Shown here one piece after another: positions 47,675-57,629 of a DNA stretch of 64,000 bases (position 1 is its first letter; every line of letters starts with the position of its first letter). Below the pieces are notes generated by a model. It did not search any database. It saw only the letters and a list, made by a program, of their open reading frames with translations, and was not told where the DNA came from. Origin of the DNA: Macrothele yani (Eukaryota; Arthropoda; Arachnida; Araneae; Macrothelidae); assembly GCA_039090855.1 (NCBI GenBank), contig CM077013.1, positions 140,141,240-140,205,239 on the forward strand, in the 5' to 3' direction. Both the position numbers and the translations under genes were made by a program.

Positions 47675-49228
47675 CAGTAGCGAACAAAAGTATTTGGCGA
47701 AACACTTTTTCGACCATAATTTTTGTTCTGCTGGAATAAATCGAATCATTTTGGGATATGATATGTGTTGATTCGTGGGTACAATGCCGTGTAGTTTGTA
47801 TTTCGCTCAGAGCGAATTTTTCTTTCGAAATGGGCCATATTCAAGAGTCGCCAATTATTACCCATTTGTTTGCTTTATGTATTAATGTTTTTCTTGTGAT
47901 TTTTGTGGGTTTTGTGATGTGTAGTGTGATAATAAGTCAATCTTAGGTTTTCAGAAATGGGTAAAAAGGTGGAGAACCCTGTTGGAGCTCGCCTGGCGGC
48001 CGTGAACATGGTGGAATCCGGAATGCGCGTCACCGACATTGTGAGGGCCCTGAAGATCCGACACTAGTCCTTTTCAGCTATCCTGCAACGTTATAAGAAG
48101 ACTGGGACTGTCGAGAACAGTCCGCGATGTGATAGGCCTCGTTCCATTACGTTGCGTCAGGATAGACGCATCCTTCGTCGATCTCGTGCTGATCCCGCCT
48201 TGACTGCTGTGGACATCGCCACCGAATTCCGCGACAGCGACGACCTGAACGTCAGCCGAATGACCATCTCTCGTCGTCTCATTGCTGGTGGATTGAATGG
48301 AAGGCCAAGAAACCACTCGTCGGAGTCAAGAATCGACGAGCCAGAGTCGCGTTCGCGCGCCGTAATCGACACTGGACCACGGCGGACTGGAGTAAGGTGC
48401 TTTTCACCGACGAGAGCAAGTTCAACTTGTTTGGAAGTGATGGCATCCGATACCCGTGTGGCCAGGGATTCAACCCTCAGTTCATTCAGCCGAATGTCAA
48501 GCACGGAGGAGGATCGCTCATGGTTTACGGCACCTCCTCTCGCAATGGAATGGGCCCCATCATCAAGATTGACGGAATAATGACCGGCCAGAGCTACATG
48601 AACATGTTCATCAACGATATCTTCCCATGGGCAAACCAGAACATGCCACCCGGATGGATCATGCAGCAAGACAACGACCAGAAGCACACCTCCAGAGTAG
48701 CGAAGGCAGCCTTCCAGCAGCAACAGGTCGCACTTCTAGACTGGCCAAGCCAATCTCCAGACCTCAACCATATCGAGCACATGTGGGAGGAGCTGGAGAG
48801 ATGATGTGCGAAGAAAATCTGCCGGAATAGGGTCCAGAAGTTCGACCAGCTGTCTGCAGAACGGGCGCGAATTACGCAGGTCACCGTTGAGAAGCTAGTG
48901 GACTTGATGCCGACCCGTTGTGCAGCTGTTATTAAGTCTCGTGGTTATCCCACTAAGTATTAGTTATTGTTTTGTCGCTTTCTCGCACTTGTTTTCTGTT
49001 ATCGTTGCATTAAATGAATGTGATACAGCCCTACTTTGTTGGTCAATTTGTGTGATCTTTGTGATTAAGCTCGGTACCTGATCTGTGTTAAGGTTTCCGA
49101 TCCATCTGCATATGGGTCATGTTTACAACTGAATAACACATATCATATCCCAAAATGACTCGATTTGGTCCAGCAGAAAAAAATTATGGTCGAAAAAGTG
49201 TTTCGCCAAATATTTTTGTTCGCTACTG
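47675..49228 (+). mobile_element. Tc1-like transposon with ~105-bp TIRs, nested in hAT
   Basis: Begins CAGTAGCGAACAAAAGTATT and ends with the inverse. The TIRs match over about 105 bp with few differences (47675-47780 against 49120-49228). TA precedes the left end at 47673-47674; the right flank reads AA, a likely mutation. Length 1554 bp. Confidence 0.93.
47957..48963 (+). pseudogene. Tc1-like transposase, nearly complete, DD34E retained
   Basis: Transposase of about 335 codons on the + strand, the best preserved in the window. ATG 47957 (MGKKVENPVGARLAAVNMVE); in-frame TAG at 48065-48067 inside the first helix-turn-helix; a one-base indel near 48305 moves the frame. Then KVLFTDESKFNLFG (first Asp), GGSLMVYGTSSRNGMGPI, MQQDNDQKHTSRVAKAAF (second Asp) and DWPSQSPDLNHIEHMWEELE with the Glu 34 residues later. 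TGA at 48802-48804 follows, and the C-terminus ends at TAG 48961-48963. All three catalytic residues remain; three lesions in total. Confidence 0.92.
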
Positions 49229-49489
49229 AATGTAATGGACGAGAATTCTGTACTAGAGATGGACAAAATGAGCATCTCAACCGAAATAAACATCCCATTC
49301 GTACTTACTTCATATGTATTATTTCGTTCAAATCACTTTACTTGCGGCGAAGACGGGGCAACTACTCATGTCATACACGTACAATCTCCAATACCTACAT
49401 ACACGCATTTGAGGTCCGAGGTGGTAGAACAATTGTCAAATAACCTACACAACGTGTAAGGATGCACTGGTTGCAGGTTTTATTCACTT

Positions 49490-49557
49490 TGTATTGTTAC
49501 CCATTGGTTATTGGTTAATTATCAACATTAACCAATAACTTATGGGTAACAATACAA
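49490..49557. repeat. Short hairpin within hAT interior
   Basis: GTATTGTTACCCATTGGTTA and its complement are separated by a short spacer, giving arms of about 30 bp with one mismatch. It lies next to a SINE. Confidence 0.75.
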
Positions 49558-49575
49558 CTTATTAATCATCACGAT

Positions 49576-49795
49576 TTTTTTTTTTTGATTGGAGGTTTAA
49601 CGACCACCGTGAGCAACTCAATGGGCTATAAGCAGTCGCCCGTCCCTAATTTAGGGTCACTGGTTCCAGGGAAGGGAGAGAGCCAGTGCCGTAAGACAAA
49701 CACAACATCCATGCCTCACCGGGATTCGAACCCGGACCCCTTCCGGACGAATGATCAGAAGCCATCGCTTAGACCACTGCGCCACCGGGGCGGCC
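49576..49795 (-). repeat. SINE family A inserted in hAT
   Basis: Full copy on the - strand. The flanks CATCACGAT and CATTACGAT (one difference) are the target duplication. Confidence 0.92.
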
Positions 49796-49962
49796 CATTA
49801 CGATTATAATGGGTAACTGCTACATGTCATTACAATTACCATGTAATTCTAATGACCAGTTCACCATGTAATGGTAACGCTAAGTTCTTGCTCCCATTAT
49901 CATTACTCTGTAATGCATTACGGATCAATTCAATTACGATTTTGCCCAACTCTGGTCTCTAT

Positions 49963-50083
49963 TGAAGTGACCCGAGTAATCAGACGCCTCAACAAAGGAG
50001 GTGTCCTGACTAGAATACAAGACTTGCCCAAACTTTTTGCCGCTGTCATAAAGAAACATGGAGATTACTTCAAAGGCCTGTAA
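49963..50083 (+). pseudogene. Mariner-type transposase, displaced C-terminal end
   Basis: Reads VTRVIRRLNKGGVLTRIQDL, then PKLFAAVIKKHGDYFKGL and a TAA stop. The 'LPKLW..VI..HGDYxEGL' ending is that of mariner transposases in the same family as 45150-45780. It is separated from it only by the nested hAT element. Confidence 0.8.
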
Positions 50084-50252
50084 AGGTGTATTGTGAAATA
50101 AATTCCTTTTTAAGAGATAACTCACAGTGTGAAAAAACTTTTGAAATTAACCTCGTACCTCTGTACCATTTAGACGGATCTTGCTTTCAGTTCTAACAGT
50201 TCCCCGAATGAAAACCATAACCTTAAACAGTAATTCATTTCGTGCATCAGTG

Positions 50253-50662
50253 ATCCTAGTTAGATTTTATTTTACCGTCTATATACGATGAAGATTTTGA
50301 ATCTAAAAATTCAAATCCGAAAAAGATCTTAAAACCACCTGAAATTAGATAAATATCTTTATTTGATTATTCACACCCTACTAGATCTTTCAAAACGCCA
50401 AGCGTTTCATCTTCAGGTGTTAGGTGATCAAAAAAGATTAGAAATATTATGATTCTAATCTTATGATTCTAATATTTCTAATCTTTGTTGACCACCTAAT
50501 ACCTGAAGATGAAATGCTTGGCGTTTTGAAAGATCTAGTAGGGTGTGAATAATCAAATAAAGATATTTATCTAATTTTAGGTGGTTTTAAGATCTTTTTC
50601 GGATTTGAATATTTAGATTCAAAATCTTCTTCGTGTATAGACGGTAAAAGAAAATATAACTA
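50253..50662. repeat. Foldback element, ~200-bp arms
   Basis: The arms 50253-50456 and 50464-50662 are inverted copies with few mismatches; examples are AGATCTTAAAACCACCTGAA against its complement and CAAAACGCCAAGCGTTTCAT against its complement. The loop is only a few bases, so this is nearly a perfect cruciform-forming palindrome. No ORF. Flanks do not show an obvious target duplication. Confidence 0.85.
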
Positions 50663-51412
50663 GAACTATAACCTTGATTTTGTTTTTCCTTATTTATGGT
50701 TACTTTGAATTTCACACAAACTTCATAAATCTGGGACAACGTGATTTTCAAGACTCAAAGAAAGTGTGCGTGTGGTAAAGCTGAGAAAATTGAATTCTGA
50801 TTCGATTTTCCTTTTCAAGATGTGAGCGGACATGAGTTTGCCAGCCGGATCCTTGCATCACGTCGATGAAAAAGTGTGTTTTTATCTCTTATCGTAGAAC
50901 TGTACTTTTACAAATATAATGTAAAGCTCCCTACAGCCCAGTTTGACACGAACGTAAAAGATCGTGATGAAGTGTAATTCCAGTGAAAACGAACATTTTT
51001 GATAATCAATTCCTAAACAATTTTGAGACGTTAAACGTCCGGCTCAGTAATTTGTCCATGTTAGCTTTATACTTAGTTTGTTTTGTCAAGGGCACTTTAA
51101 GACGGAACAAAATAAAATCGGGAAAAGCCGTGACATAAAACAATTTCGCTCTTCGATCGTTCTTTTGATAAGTATGTTGGAAACAATTGAATTGGCGCCA
51201 AAGATGGCTTGCAATAAAGAAAAATAGCTGGTTGAAATTACCAGAAACCAGACAATTAGAAGCACAAATTTCGTCGTGTTCCTTTTCAAAGAGGAAGTAG
51301 TTTAGGAATAATTTTGCTAAATTACCCTTCATTGGACTTGCTGGGCTTTTCATAGAAACTAGACGAGACCCTTCGGAATTGACGGGGCTTTTTTTTTTTT
51401 TTTTTATTTTGG
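50663..51412. other. Unassigned, with a 182-codon - strand open frame overlapping it
   Basis: AT-rich stretch between the foldback and the duplicated SINE flank. An open frame runs on the - strand from 51554 to 51006, but its first third crosses SINE and poly-T sequence. No motif is recognised. Confidence 0.35.
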
Positions 51413-51508
51413 AAAGAATAAACTCATATGAAACAACAAATGTAAACTTTATTTGATTGACAAATTCATTCAACCACTTCAGTAAAGACAATAGTCCAGG
51501 TTCGTGAT

Positions 51509-51727
51509 TTTTTTTTTTTAAATGAAGGTTTAACGACCACGGTGAGCAACTCAATGGGCTATAAGCAGTCGCCCGTCCCTAATTTAGGGTCACTGGTTCC
51601 AAGGAAGGGAGAGAGCCAGTACCGTAAGACAAACACAACATCCATGCCCCACCGGGATTCGAACCCGGACCCTTCACTTATGAATCATCATAAGCCAGCG
51701 CTTAGACCACTGCGTCACCGGGGCGGC
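51509..51727 (-). repeat. SINE family A, full-length copy
   Basis: - strand copy with a T-run at the left. Exact duplication CAGGTTCGTGAT at 51497-51508 and 51728-51739. Confidence 0.93.
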
Positions 51728-52021
51728 CAGGTTCGTGATGAGCATCACGACTGCACCCTTTTTCAGTCGTAAATGTGAGGCAGAAGTCCACTCACCTCGA
51801 TCGTACGCGAAAATTCAACTGGATAACTCACTCTTTCACCCTCATCTCATCTTTAGTCACAACTGTGCTTGTAAATGTTGTTAGAATGAGATTCGCGTTG
51901 CGAATACTCTTCACCCGAATAAGCTCATATAAAACAACAAATGTAAACTTTATTTGATTGAAAAATTCATTCAGCCAGTTCAGTAAAGACAACGGTCCAG
52001 GTTCGTGATTTGAGGGGGGGG

Positions 52022-52076
52022 CTGAAGGTTTAGCGACCATCATGAGCAACTCAATGGGCTATAAGCAGTCGCCCGT
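52022..52076 (-). repeat. SINE family A, 3' fragment
   Basis: Only the 3' end on the - strand (GAGCAACTCAATGGGCTATA, AGCAGTCGCCCG). It is cut at 52076, where other sequence begins. Confidence 0.75.
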
Positions 52077-52531
52077 AATATTTTCTCTAAAAATGGTCAA
52101 CGGAATGTTTATTTACATCTTTACATAATGGGAAACGTCTTACCTACGTGAATAAACAGGATCGAATGAATATTAAATTTTATATATACATCACACAGTC
52201 CAACGGCATAACGCAAGCAGGTCTTCGAGAGTGTTCACTGTTCCGATGAGAAAAACTTTTATACGAATTCCTGCTGGCGTTGCTTTGCGCAACGGTTCGC
52301 TCAGGATAGAGAAGACTTCGGGCTTTGGACTATCTCAGTTCCTCCATGCTTCCACCTTCAACAGCGCGTGAGTCAACCGCAGGCGATCGAATATCAACCG
52401 AACGCTCCTCCCTTAGACTTTACATGGGAACTTTGCCACCCCACAACGCCCGAAGCGTTGCTCCAATCTCATTTTTCTTTTCGACTGGCACATCTATTTA
52501 GAACCCCGAATTACTGTATATAATATTTGTT

Positions 52532-53384
52532 ACTTAGAACCCCGAATTACTGCACCTATTTTGTAAAGCCGAATTCACTGGCTTTCAGGAGCTACCTCCA
52601 TCAGTTACTTTGGGCCGATGTTCAGCGATGCAAGTATTCCGAACTATTCATTCGCACTTGGTATCTATATATTAATTCTATAAGGTTTTTTATTGTGAAT
52701 CAATCTCATTTTTCTCTTCGACTGGCACATCTAGATCTACATGTGTATACCTCAACCATATCTTTACGTTCAGCCGTTCACTCAAATAGAACTCACTCTA
52801 TAAAACCTTATAGAATTAATATATAAATACCATGTGCGGATGAATAGTTCGGAATACTTGCATCGCTGAACATCGGCCCAAAGTAGCTGATGGAGGTAGC
52901 TCCTGGAAGACAGTGATTTCGGCTTTACAAAATAGATACAGTAATTTGGGGTCCACAGAGACGTGGACCTTAACTAAAAGAGACATAGAACGGCTGCAGA
53001 CAACTCAAAAAAGCATGGAGAGGTGCATTCTTGGTGTAACCAGGAGAGATAAGAAGAGGAACTCGTGGATCCGAAAAATGACAAGAGTGGAAGACATCAT
53101 GATCAGAGTAAAATCCCTGAAATGGCAATGGGCTGGACATACTGCCAGAGGGACAGACCATTGGTGGACAGCCGAAATTTCAGATTGGATTCCAAGGGAC
53201 AGGAAAAGACCCAGAAGAAGACCACGTGGGAGATGGGTGGATGAAATTCGAAAGTATGCGGGAGTGACATGGAGGAGACAAGCACAAGACAGACTGTTGT
53301 GGAGGAAACTTGGGGAGACACTTCATCCAGCAGTGGATTGATAATGGTTGACAATGATGATGATGATGATTCGGGGTTCCAAGT
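52532..53384. repeat. Foldback element, right arm split by LINE insertion
   Basis: The left arm 52532-52690 is inverted at 52798-52952 and continues at 53369-53384 after the LINE fragment. Shared stretches include CGATGTTCAGCGATGCAAGT and TTAGAACCCCGAATTACTG (right: ATTCGGGGTTCCAAGTA). Confidence 0.8.
52953..53368 (+). mobile_element. RTE-type LINE, 3' fragment with (GAT)n tail
   Basis: Encodes the C-terminal end of an RTE-type ORF: TWTLTKRDIERLQTTQKSME, RCILGVTRRDKKRNSWIRKM, VKSLKWQWAGHTARG, WIPRDRKRPRRRPRGRWVDE, VTWRRQAQDRLLW, then TGA and a (GAT)n tail. It is 5' truncated. The flanking ATTTGGGGT (52944-52952) and ATTCGGGGT (53369-53377) differ by one base and are the target duplication. 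It is the same family as 26515-29600. Confidence 0.88.
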
Positions 53385-53654
53385 AGTCCATGTAGAGCCA
53401 AATTTGCGCTAATTTTCATTTGAAAACCTACTCTACCTAAAATCAGCTTTAAACCCTACAAGTGTACCAGCAGATTCTGAAAAGAGTATTCCAAATTCAC
53501 TGTCACAAGTACAAAAGAACCCGCTTATAACAAGCCCGTATTTAACGAGATTCCGGATTTAACGACCATAACAGGAACTTTTGGTTGCTATGATATTTGA
53601 AAGCTAATTTGATGTTAATCCCCGGATTTAAGGAAGTAAAGAAAAACTAAGATG

Positions 53655-53869
53655 GCCGTCCCGGTGGCGCAGCGGTCTAAATGCTGGCTAATGATCATTC
53701 GTCCGAAAGGGGTCCGGGCTCGAATCCCGTGAGGCATGGATGTTGTGTTTGTCATACGGCACTAGCTCTCTCCCTTCCCTGGAACCAGTGACCCTAAATT
53801 AGGGACGGGCGACTGCTTACAGCCCATTGAGTTGCTCACGGTGGTCGTTAAACCTCCAATAAAAAAAAA
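53655..53869 (+). repeat. SINE family A, full-length copy
   Basis: Slightly shortened head (CTAAATGCTGGCTAATGATC), full body and A tail. The flanks AAAACTAAG and AAAGCTAAG look like a one-mismatch duplication. Confidence 0.9.
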
Positions 53870-53889
53870 GGTAAAAGCTAAGGTGATTA

Positions 53890-54099
53890 TCATGATAATT
53901 AACGCAGCAATCAGACATCTCTGATCTGACTGTATTTTTACTGTTCTCATGTAATATCAATCACTCAGAAAACTTGAAAATTTCATCGTCCTGGAGCGGG
54001 AAATGAAATTTTCAAGTTTTCTGAGTGACTGATATTACGTGAGAACAGTAAAAATACAGTCAGATCAGAGATGTCTGATTGCTGCGTTAATTATCATGA
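53890..54099. repeat. Foldback hairpin, ~97-bp arms
   Basis: Inverted arms 53890-53986 and 54003-54099 with two or three mismatches. They begin TCATGATAATTAACGCAGCA and end with the complement; the loop is about 16 bp (CGTCCTGGAGCGGG). Confidence 0.88.
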
Positions 54100-54205
54100 C
54101 ATATTTTCCACATATTATGAGAAGAATTTTTCTTCGACACTATATAATAAGATGATTGATTTTAACATCAGTAGCAAAAAATGTACTGTTTTTTTTTTTT
54201 CGAGG

Positions 54206-54411
54206 TTTTTTTTTTAGTTGATTGGAGGTTTAACGACATCCGTAAGCAACTCAGTGGGCTATAAGCAGTCGCCCGTCCCTAATTTAGGGCCACTGTCTCC
54301 TGGGAAAGGAGAGAACCAGCGCTGTAAGACAAACACAAAATCAATGCCTCACCGGGACTCGAGCCCGGACCTATCTCGGACGAATGAGCCGAAGCCATCG
54401 CTTAGACCACT
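54206..54411 (-). repeat. SINE family A, copy missing the 5' end
   Basis: - strand copy; the right end stops at TTAGACCACT and lacks the GCGCCACCGGGGCGGC start. Confidence 0.85.
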
Positions 54412-54428
54412 TTAAATGAAATTGCACA

Positions 54429-54640
54429 GCAGCCCCAATAGCGCAGTGGTTTAAGCCCTGTCTTCTGAAATGTAGTCCGCGATGGGTCCAGATTCGACTC
54501 CCGGTGAGAAATGGTGTTGTGTTTGTCTTATAGCACTGGCTCCCTCCCTTCCCTGGAACCAGTGAATCTAAATCAGGGACGGGGAATCGTTTATAGCCCA
54601 TCGAGTTGCTCACGGTGGTCGATAAGCCCCTAAATTAAAA
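54429..54640 (+). repeat. SINE family A, diverged copy
   Basis: GCAGCCCCAATAGCGCAGTG head, B box GATTCGACTCCC, body with TCCCTGGAACCAGTGAATC and GAGTTGCTCACGGTGG. More changes than other copies, so it is older. Confidence 0.85.
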
Positions 54641-54839
54641 GAACAAACATATTTAACGAGGCGTAGAACTTACTGTGCACTGTAGAAATTGCGGCATAGA
54701 AGACAAAATTGCGTAGTCCATATTGGTGTGCTAGTGGAAGAATGTTGATAGAAAATCAAAGGGAAGTGCATCAAATGTTCAACAAGCGAGTTGCTTAAGA
54801 GAATATCCACCACCCACTTCAAGGTGCTATGCCTGCGCT

Positions 54840-55530
54840 ATGGAAACCGGCGACTTACACCTAGGCAAAAAGAGGACGGGTGAGATTAATGCATTTGTGG
54901 ATTTCTGGGAGACGATTGCAGAGAAGGATGGGGGAGATAATGGAATGGGACGTGGCCAGAGGTTAAACAGGACACAAGCTGGTGGGGGCAGCGTTATGGT
55001 CTGGGAAATGTTTTCGTGGCATTCCCTGGGTGTACTCATGCCTGTGGAAGGCACTATGGACCGAATTTGTTATGAATCCATCCTTGCAGACCACGTGCAC
55101 TTATACATGCCGATTGTCTTTCCTGGGGCGGATGGGATCTTCCAGAACGACAATGCGACGTGTCACACAGCTAGGAATGTCCGAGGGTGGTTGGAAGAGC
55201 ACGATGAAGACTTCGTAGTACTTCCCTGGTCGCCTACTTCCCCAGACTTAAACCCAATTCAGCATCTATGGGACCACCTCGATCGTGTTGTTCTCTCTAT
55301 GGATCCTCCAACATTCACCCTCCAGGAATTGTCAGATGCACTGCAGTCAGCCTAGCTCCACATACCTGTCAACACCTTCCAGCACCTTATTGAGTCACAC
55401 CCAAAAATTCGCGGAATTGTGTCCATTGTCCCTTTCACCCTCCAAGTGAGTGTTGTGTTGGAAGATTGGTGCTGCTTTTGCTTCACGTGTGTCGTTAAAC
55501 AGCAGTCAATCTCACGGAAATCTTAAACTT
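54840..55530 (+). pseudogene. Tc1-like transposase fragment, catalytic Glu replaced by Gln
   Basis: The 171-codon open frame (54840-55355) covers the catalytic half: GGGSVMVWEMFSWHSLGVLM, FQNDNATCHTARNVRGWLEE (second Asp present), then LPWSPTSPDLNPIQHLWDHL, where the expected Glu of NPIEHLW is Gln (codon 55260-55262). The stop at 55353-55355 is within the usual C-terminal helix; more of it (NTFQHLIESHPKIRG) follows. The N-terminal DNA-binding half is missing or unrecognisable, and no TIRs were found. It resembles the remnant at 1-760. Confidence 0.85.
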
Positions 55531-55650
55531 TTATGGTTAACAAAATGTCTAAGAGAAAAGTGTTTTCTGTAACCGACAAAGTAGCCATCATTAGAGAGCT
55601 ATAAAATTGTGCAAAAAAGGTTGCCATGTGTTATAACATAAATAGATATA

Positions 55651-56423
55651 CAGGGTGATTCAGCTAAGCGTGTACAAACTTCTGGGAGGGGTAGATTGCC
55701 CAAAGACAAATTGGAATCACATAGCAATGCAGGGTCGGAAACGCCATCTTCATGTGCTAGTGTACAGAGAGGACGAGAAATGAAAGAGCAGCACGTAAGA
55801 TAACAAAATGCTTTTCATTACTCACAAGACATTTGAGAAATTCATTGAGGTTACAGAAGGTGTTCAAAGTTGCGACCATGAGCTGTAACACACGCTTGAC
55901 ATCGTCGGCGCATGGAATCACGTACATTTTGGAAAATTCCTGGCGTGTCTCGGACTTCCGAAGTAGCTACAGAGATGCGTACTACAAGGTCCTCATCACT
56001 TTCAACGGGGGTGTCGTACACCAGTCCTTTGATGTAACCGCAGAAGAAGTAATCAAGGCATGTTAAGTCAGGCGATCTTGCGGGTCAATGAAAGGGACCA
56101 CCAGGCCCGTTCCACAGATGTCCAAATGTCATGTTTAAGTGATGACGAACATCATTGCAGGAATGGGCGAGGGCCCCATCGTGCTGGAAACACATTGCAC
56201 GGAAGAACTCAGCAATTCACATTGAACTCAGCCATACTACTACTTCTTCGGACGGTTTACAAACGACGGTATCCTGAAAGAACGTATGAGCAGTCCCGCG
56301 GCCGAACAACGTCATCTACCGCATGAAGATGGCGTTTCCGACACTGCATTGCTATGTGATTGATTTTTCTTTGTGCAGCCTACCCCTCCCAGAAGTTTGT
56401 ACACGCTTAGCTGAATCGCCCTG
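55651..56423 (-). mobile_element. IS630/mariner-type element, internally deleted
   Basis: Starts CAGGGTGATTCAGCTAAGCG; the right end is its complement. TIRs are about 48 bp with two or three differences; TA lies at 55649-55650 and 56424-56425. Total 773 bp. Confidence 0.93.
55850..56100 (-). pseudogene. IS630/mariner-type transposase, C-terminal part only
   Basis: The - strand reads ARSPDLTCLDYFFCGYIKGL, VYDTPVESDEDLVVRISVAT, SEVRDTPGIFQNVRDSMRRR, CQACVTAHGRNFEHLL and a stop. The block with SPDLT-x-LDYFF carries the last catalytic Asp; it is preceded by a stop where Trp is expected (HWPARSPDL). The N-terminal and first-Asp regions are absent, so the internal deletion made the element dependent on a helper. 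Confidence 0.88.
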
Positions 56424-56578
56424 TATAATGCAGTGTTTGAAAAAAAAAAAAAAAGAGCGAAGTTCCCAGAAGGAATCATCCAATCAAGATGAAAACTGGT
56501 ATGTGCAATTTTCATGGGTATAGGAGAGGAAATGATAGCAATTCCAGAGAAGTTGGGGCATTTATTCGGACATAACAG

Positions 56579-57620
56579 CTACACGAGTGGAATGACTCGG
56601 TACATTGTAGCACCGCCTCTGGCTCGGATACCAGCTAATACCAGGCTTGGCATAGAGTCATACAGCTCACTGATACTATCCTGAGGCATGGCATGCCAGA
56701 TGGTGGCCAAATTGCAGGCCATTTCGCCAACATTCCGGAATGGGCGTAGGTGCCGTCGCGTCATGTCCGATCGGTGAGAGGTCGGGCTATAGAGCTGGCT
56801 GGGAAAGGGTGTCGTGATTACGGAGGCATAGTTAGCATAGCCGTGCCGTGTGTGGTCGGGCATTATCCTGTTGTTAAAACTGCTACAGTAATTTCAACAC
56901 AACGGGTCGTAGAATGTTGTCGACGTACCGTTGAGCCATGAGAGTGGTACGGAGGACTACCATCGGTGTTCGGATATTGTAGGAAATGGCTCCCCAGACA
57001 ATCACTCCCGGTGTACAAGCCGTGTACTGTTCTACATTAAAGGCAGGATCCATGTGTTGGCCGACTCGTGTCCAGACACGTATGCGCTGGTCATCGGCGC
57101 CAACTGCAAACCGTGACTCATTACTCGAGGCAACACGATGCCACTGAACACTATCCCACGTTGATCGAGCCCAATATCACTGCAACCTGTGCCAGAGATG
57201 CTCGCTGGTTAGTGGTAGACAGCGGAGTGGCCTCCTAGAATGAAGTCTTTGTGCCCCAAGTCGTCTGGCAACGGTCCGGATGTCCCCTTTCGTACCGGTA
57301 GACGACGCAACATGGCGACGGATGGTTGAGAACGTCGAGTTCGGTTCTGTTCGTGCGTCTCTCACAACAGCTTTATCCTCGCGTTTTGTTGTTACCCTCG
57401 GTCGTCCGCTGGGTTGTGCCCTCCTTCACCCGTTAGTGCCAACATCGTTCGATTGCCGCGTCGCTCCGATCCAAATACCCGGCGGTACGGCGACTGGACA
57501 ACCTGCTCTCGCTCATCCCAATTATACGTCATCTCTGAAACTCACTCAAGCTCCTAGCATTATGGACGGATCCGACGTCGAGGCATCCTCACAGTCCGTG
57601 GAGGTTAATGCAACCGCAAT
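56579..57620 (-). pseudogene. Tc1-like transposase, broken
   Basis: Read on the - strand from about 57380: ARTEPNSTFSTIRRHVASST (helix-turn-helix region), RLGAQRLHSRRPLRCLPL, NESRFAVGADDQRIRVWTRV (first-Asp region), TPGVIVWGAISYNIRTPMVV, LRTTLMAQRYVDNILRPVVL, then, after frame breaks, LYSPTSHRSDMT (remnant of WPARSPDLSPIEH), LWHAMPQDSISELYDSMPS-like and GIRARGGATMYR, the normal C-terminus. The order is that of a whole Tc1 transposase but with many lesions. TIRs were not found. Confidence 0.78.
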
Positions 57621-57629
57621 CCGCTGTCA

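Larger units (their letters stand above)
45789..49954. mobile_element. hAT-like element with three nested insertions
   Basis: Ends CAGAGTTGGGCA (45789) and TGCCCAACTCTG (49954). The flanks GTTTCTAA and GTCTCTAT agree at 6 of 8 positions, a worn 8-bp hAT duplication. The subterminal sequence is rich in GTAATGCATTAC-type repeats at both ends, common in hAT elements. After subtracting two Tc1-like elements and one SINE the original is about 1.2 kb and has no recognisable transposase, so it was non-autonomous. Confidence 0.75.
45002..50155 (+). mobile_element. Mariner-type element interrupted by a nested hAT
   Basis: The left end CTTATGTCACTTCAAAGG and the inverted right end (CGAGGTTAATTTCAAAAG on the - strand) share the motif TTCAAARGTTTTTYCACACTG; TA lies outside both (45000-45001, 50156-50157). 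The transposase starts at 45150-45780 and resumes at 49963-50083. The intervening 4.2 kb is the hAT insertion 45789-49954. Confidence 0.85.
51413..52076. repeat. Local ~95-bp duplication, both copies ending in SINE
   Basis: 51413-51508 (AACTCATATGAAACAACAAA...) recurs at 51908-52010 with about 90% identity by eye. Both copies run through GTCCAGGTTCGTGATT into SINE sequence: a full one at 51509 and a fragment at 52022. The duplication therefore happened after the SINE insertion. Confidence 0.7.

Noticed and set aside
48157..48723. 188-codon open frame on the - strand
   Set aside because: It lies antisense to the nearly intact Tc1-like transposase at 47957-48963 and is its shadow.
51006..51554. 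182-codon open frame on the - strand
   Set aside because: Its start crosses SINE and poly-T sequence (Lys runs), so at least the first part is not coding; the rest shows no motif. A homology search of residues encoded by 51010-51350 would decide.
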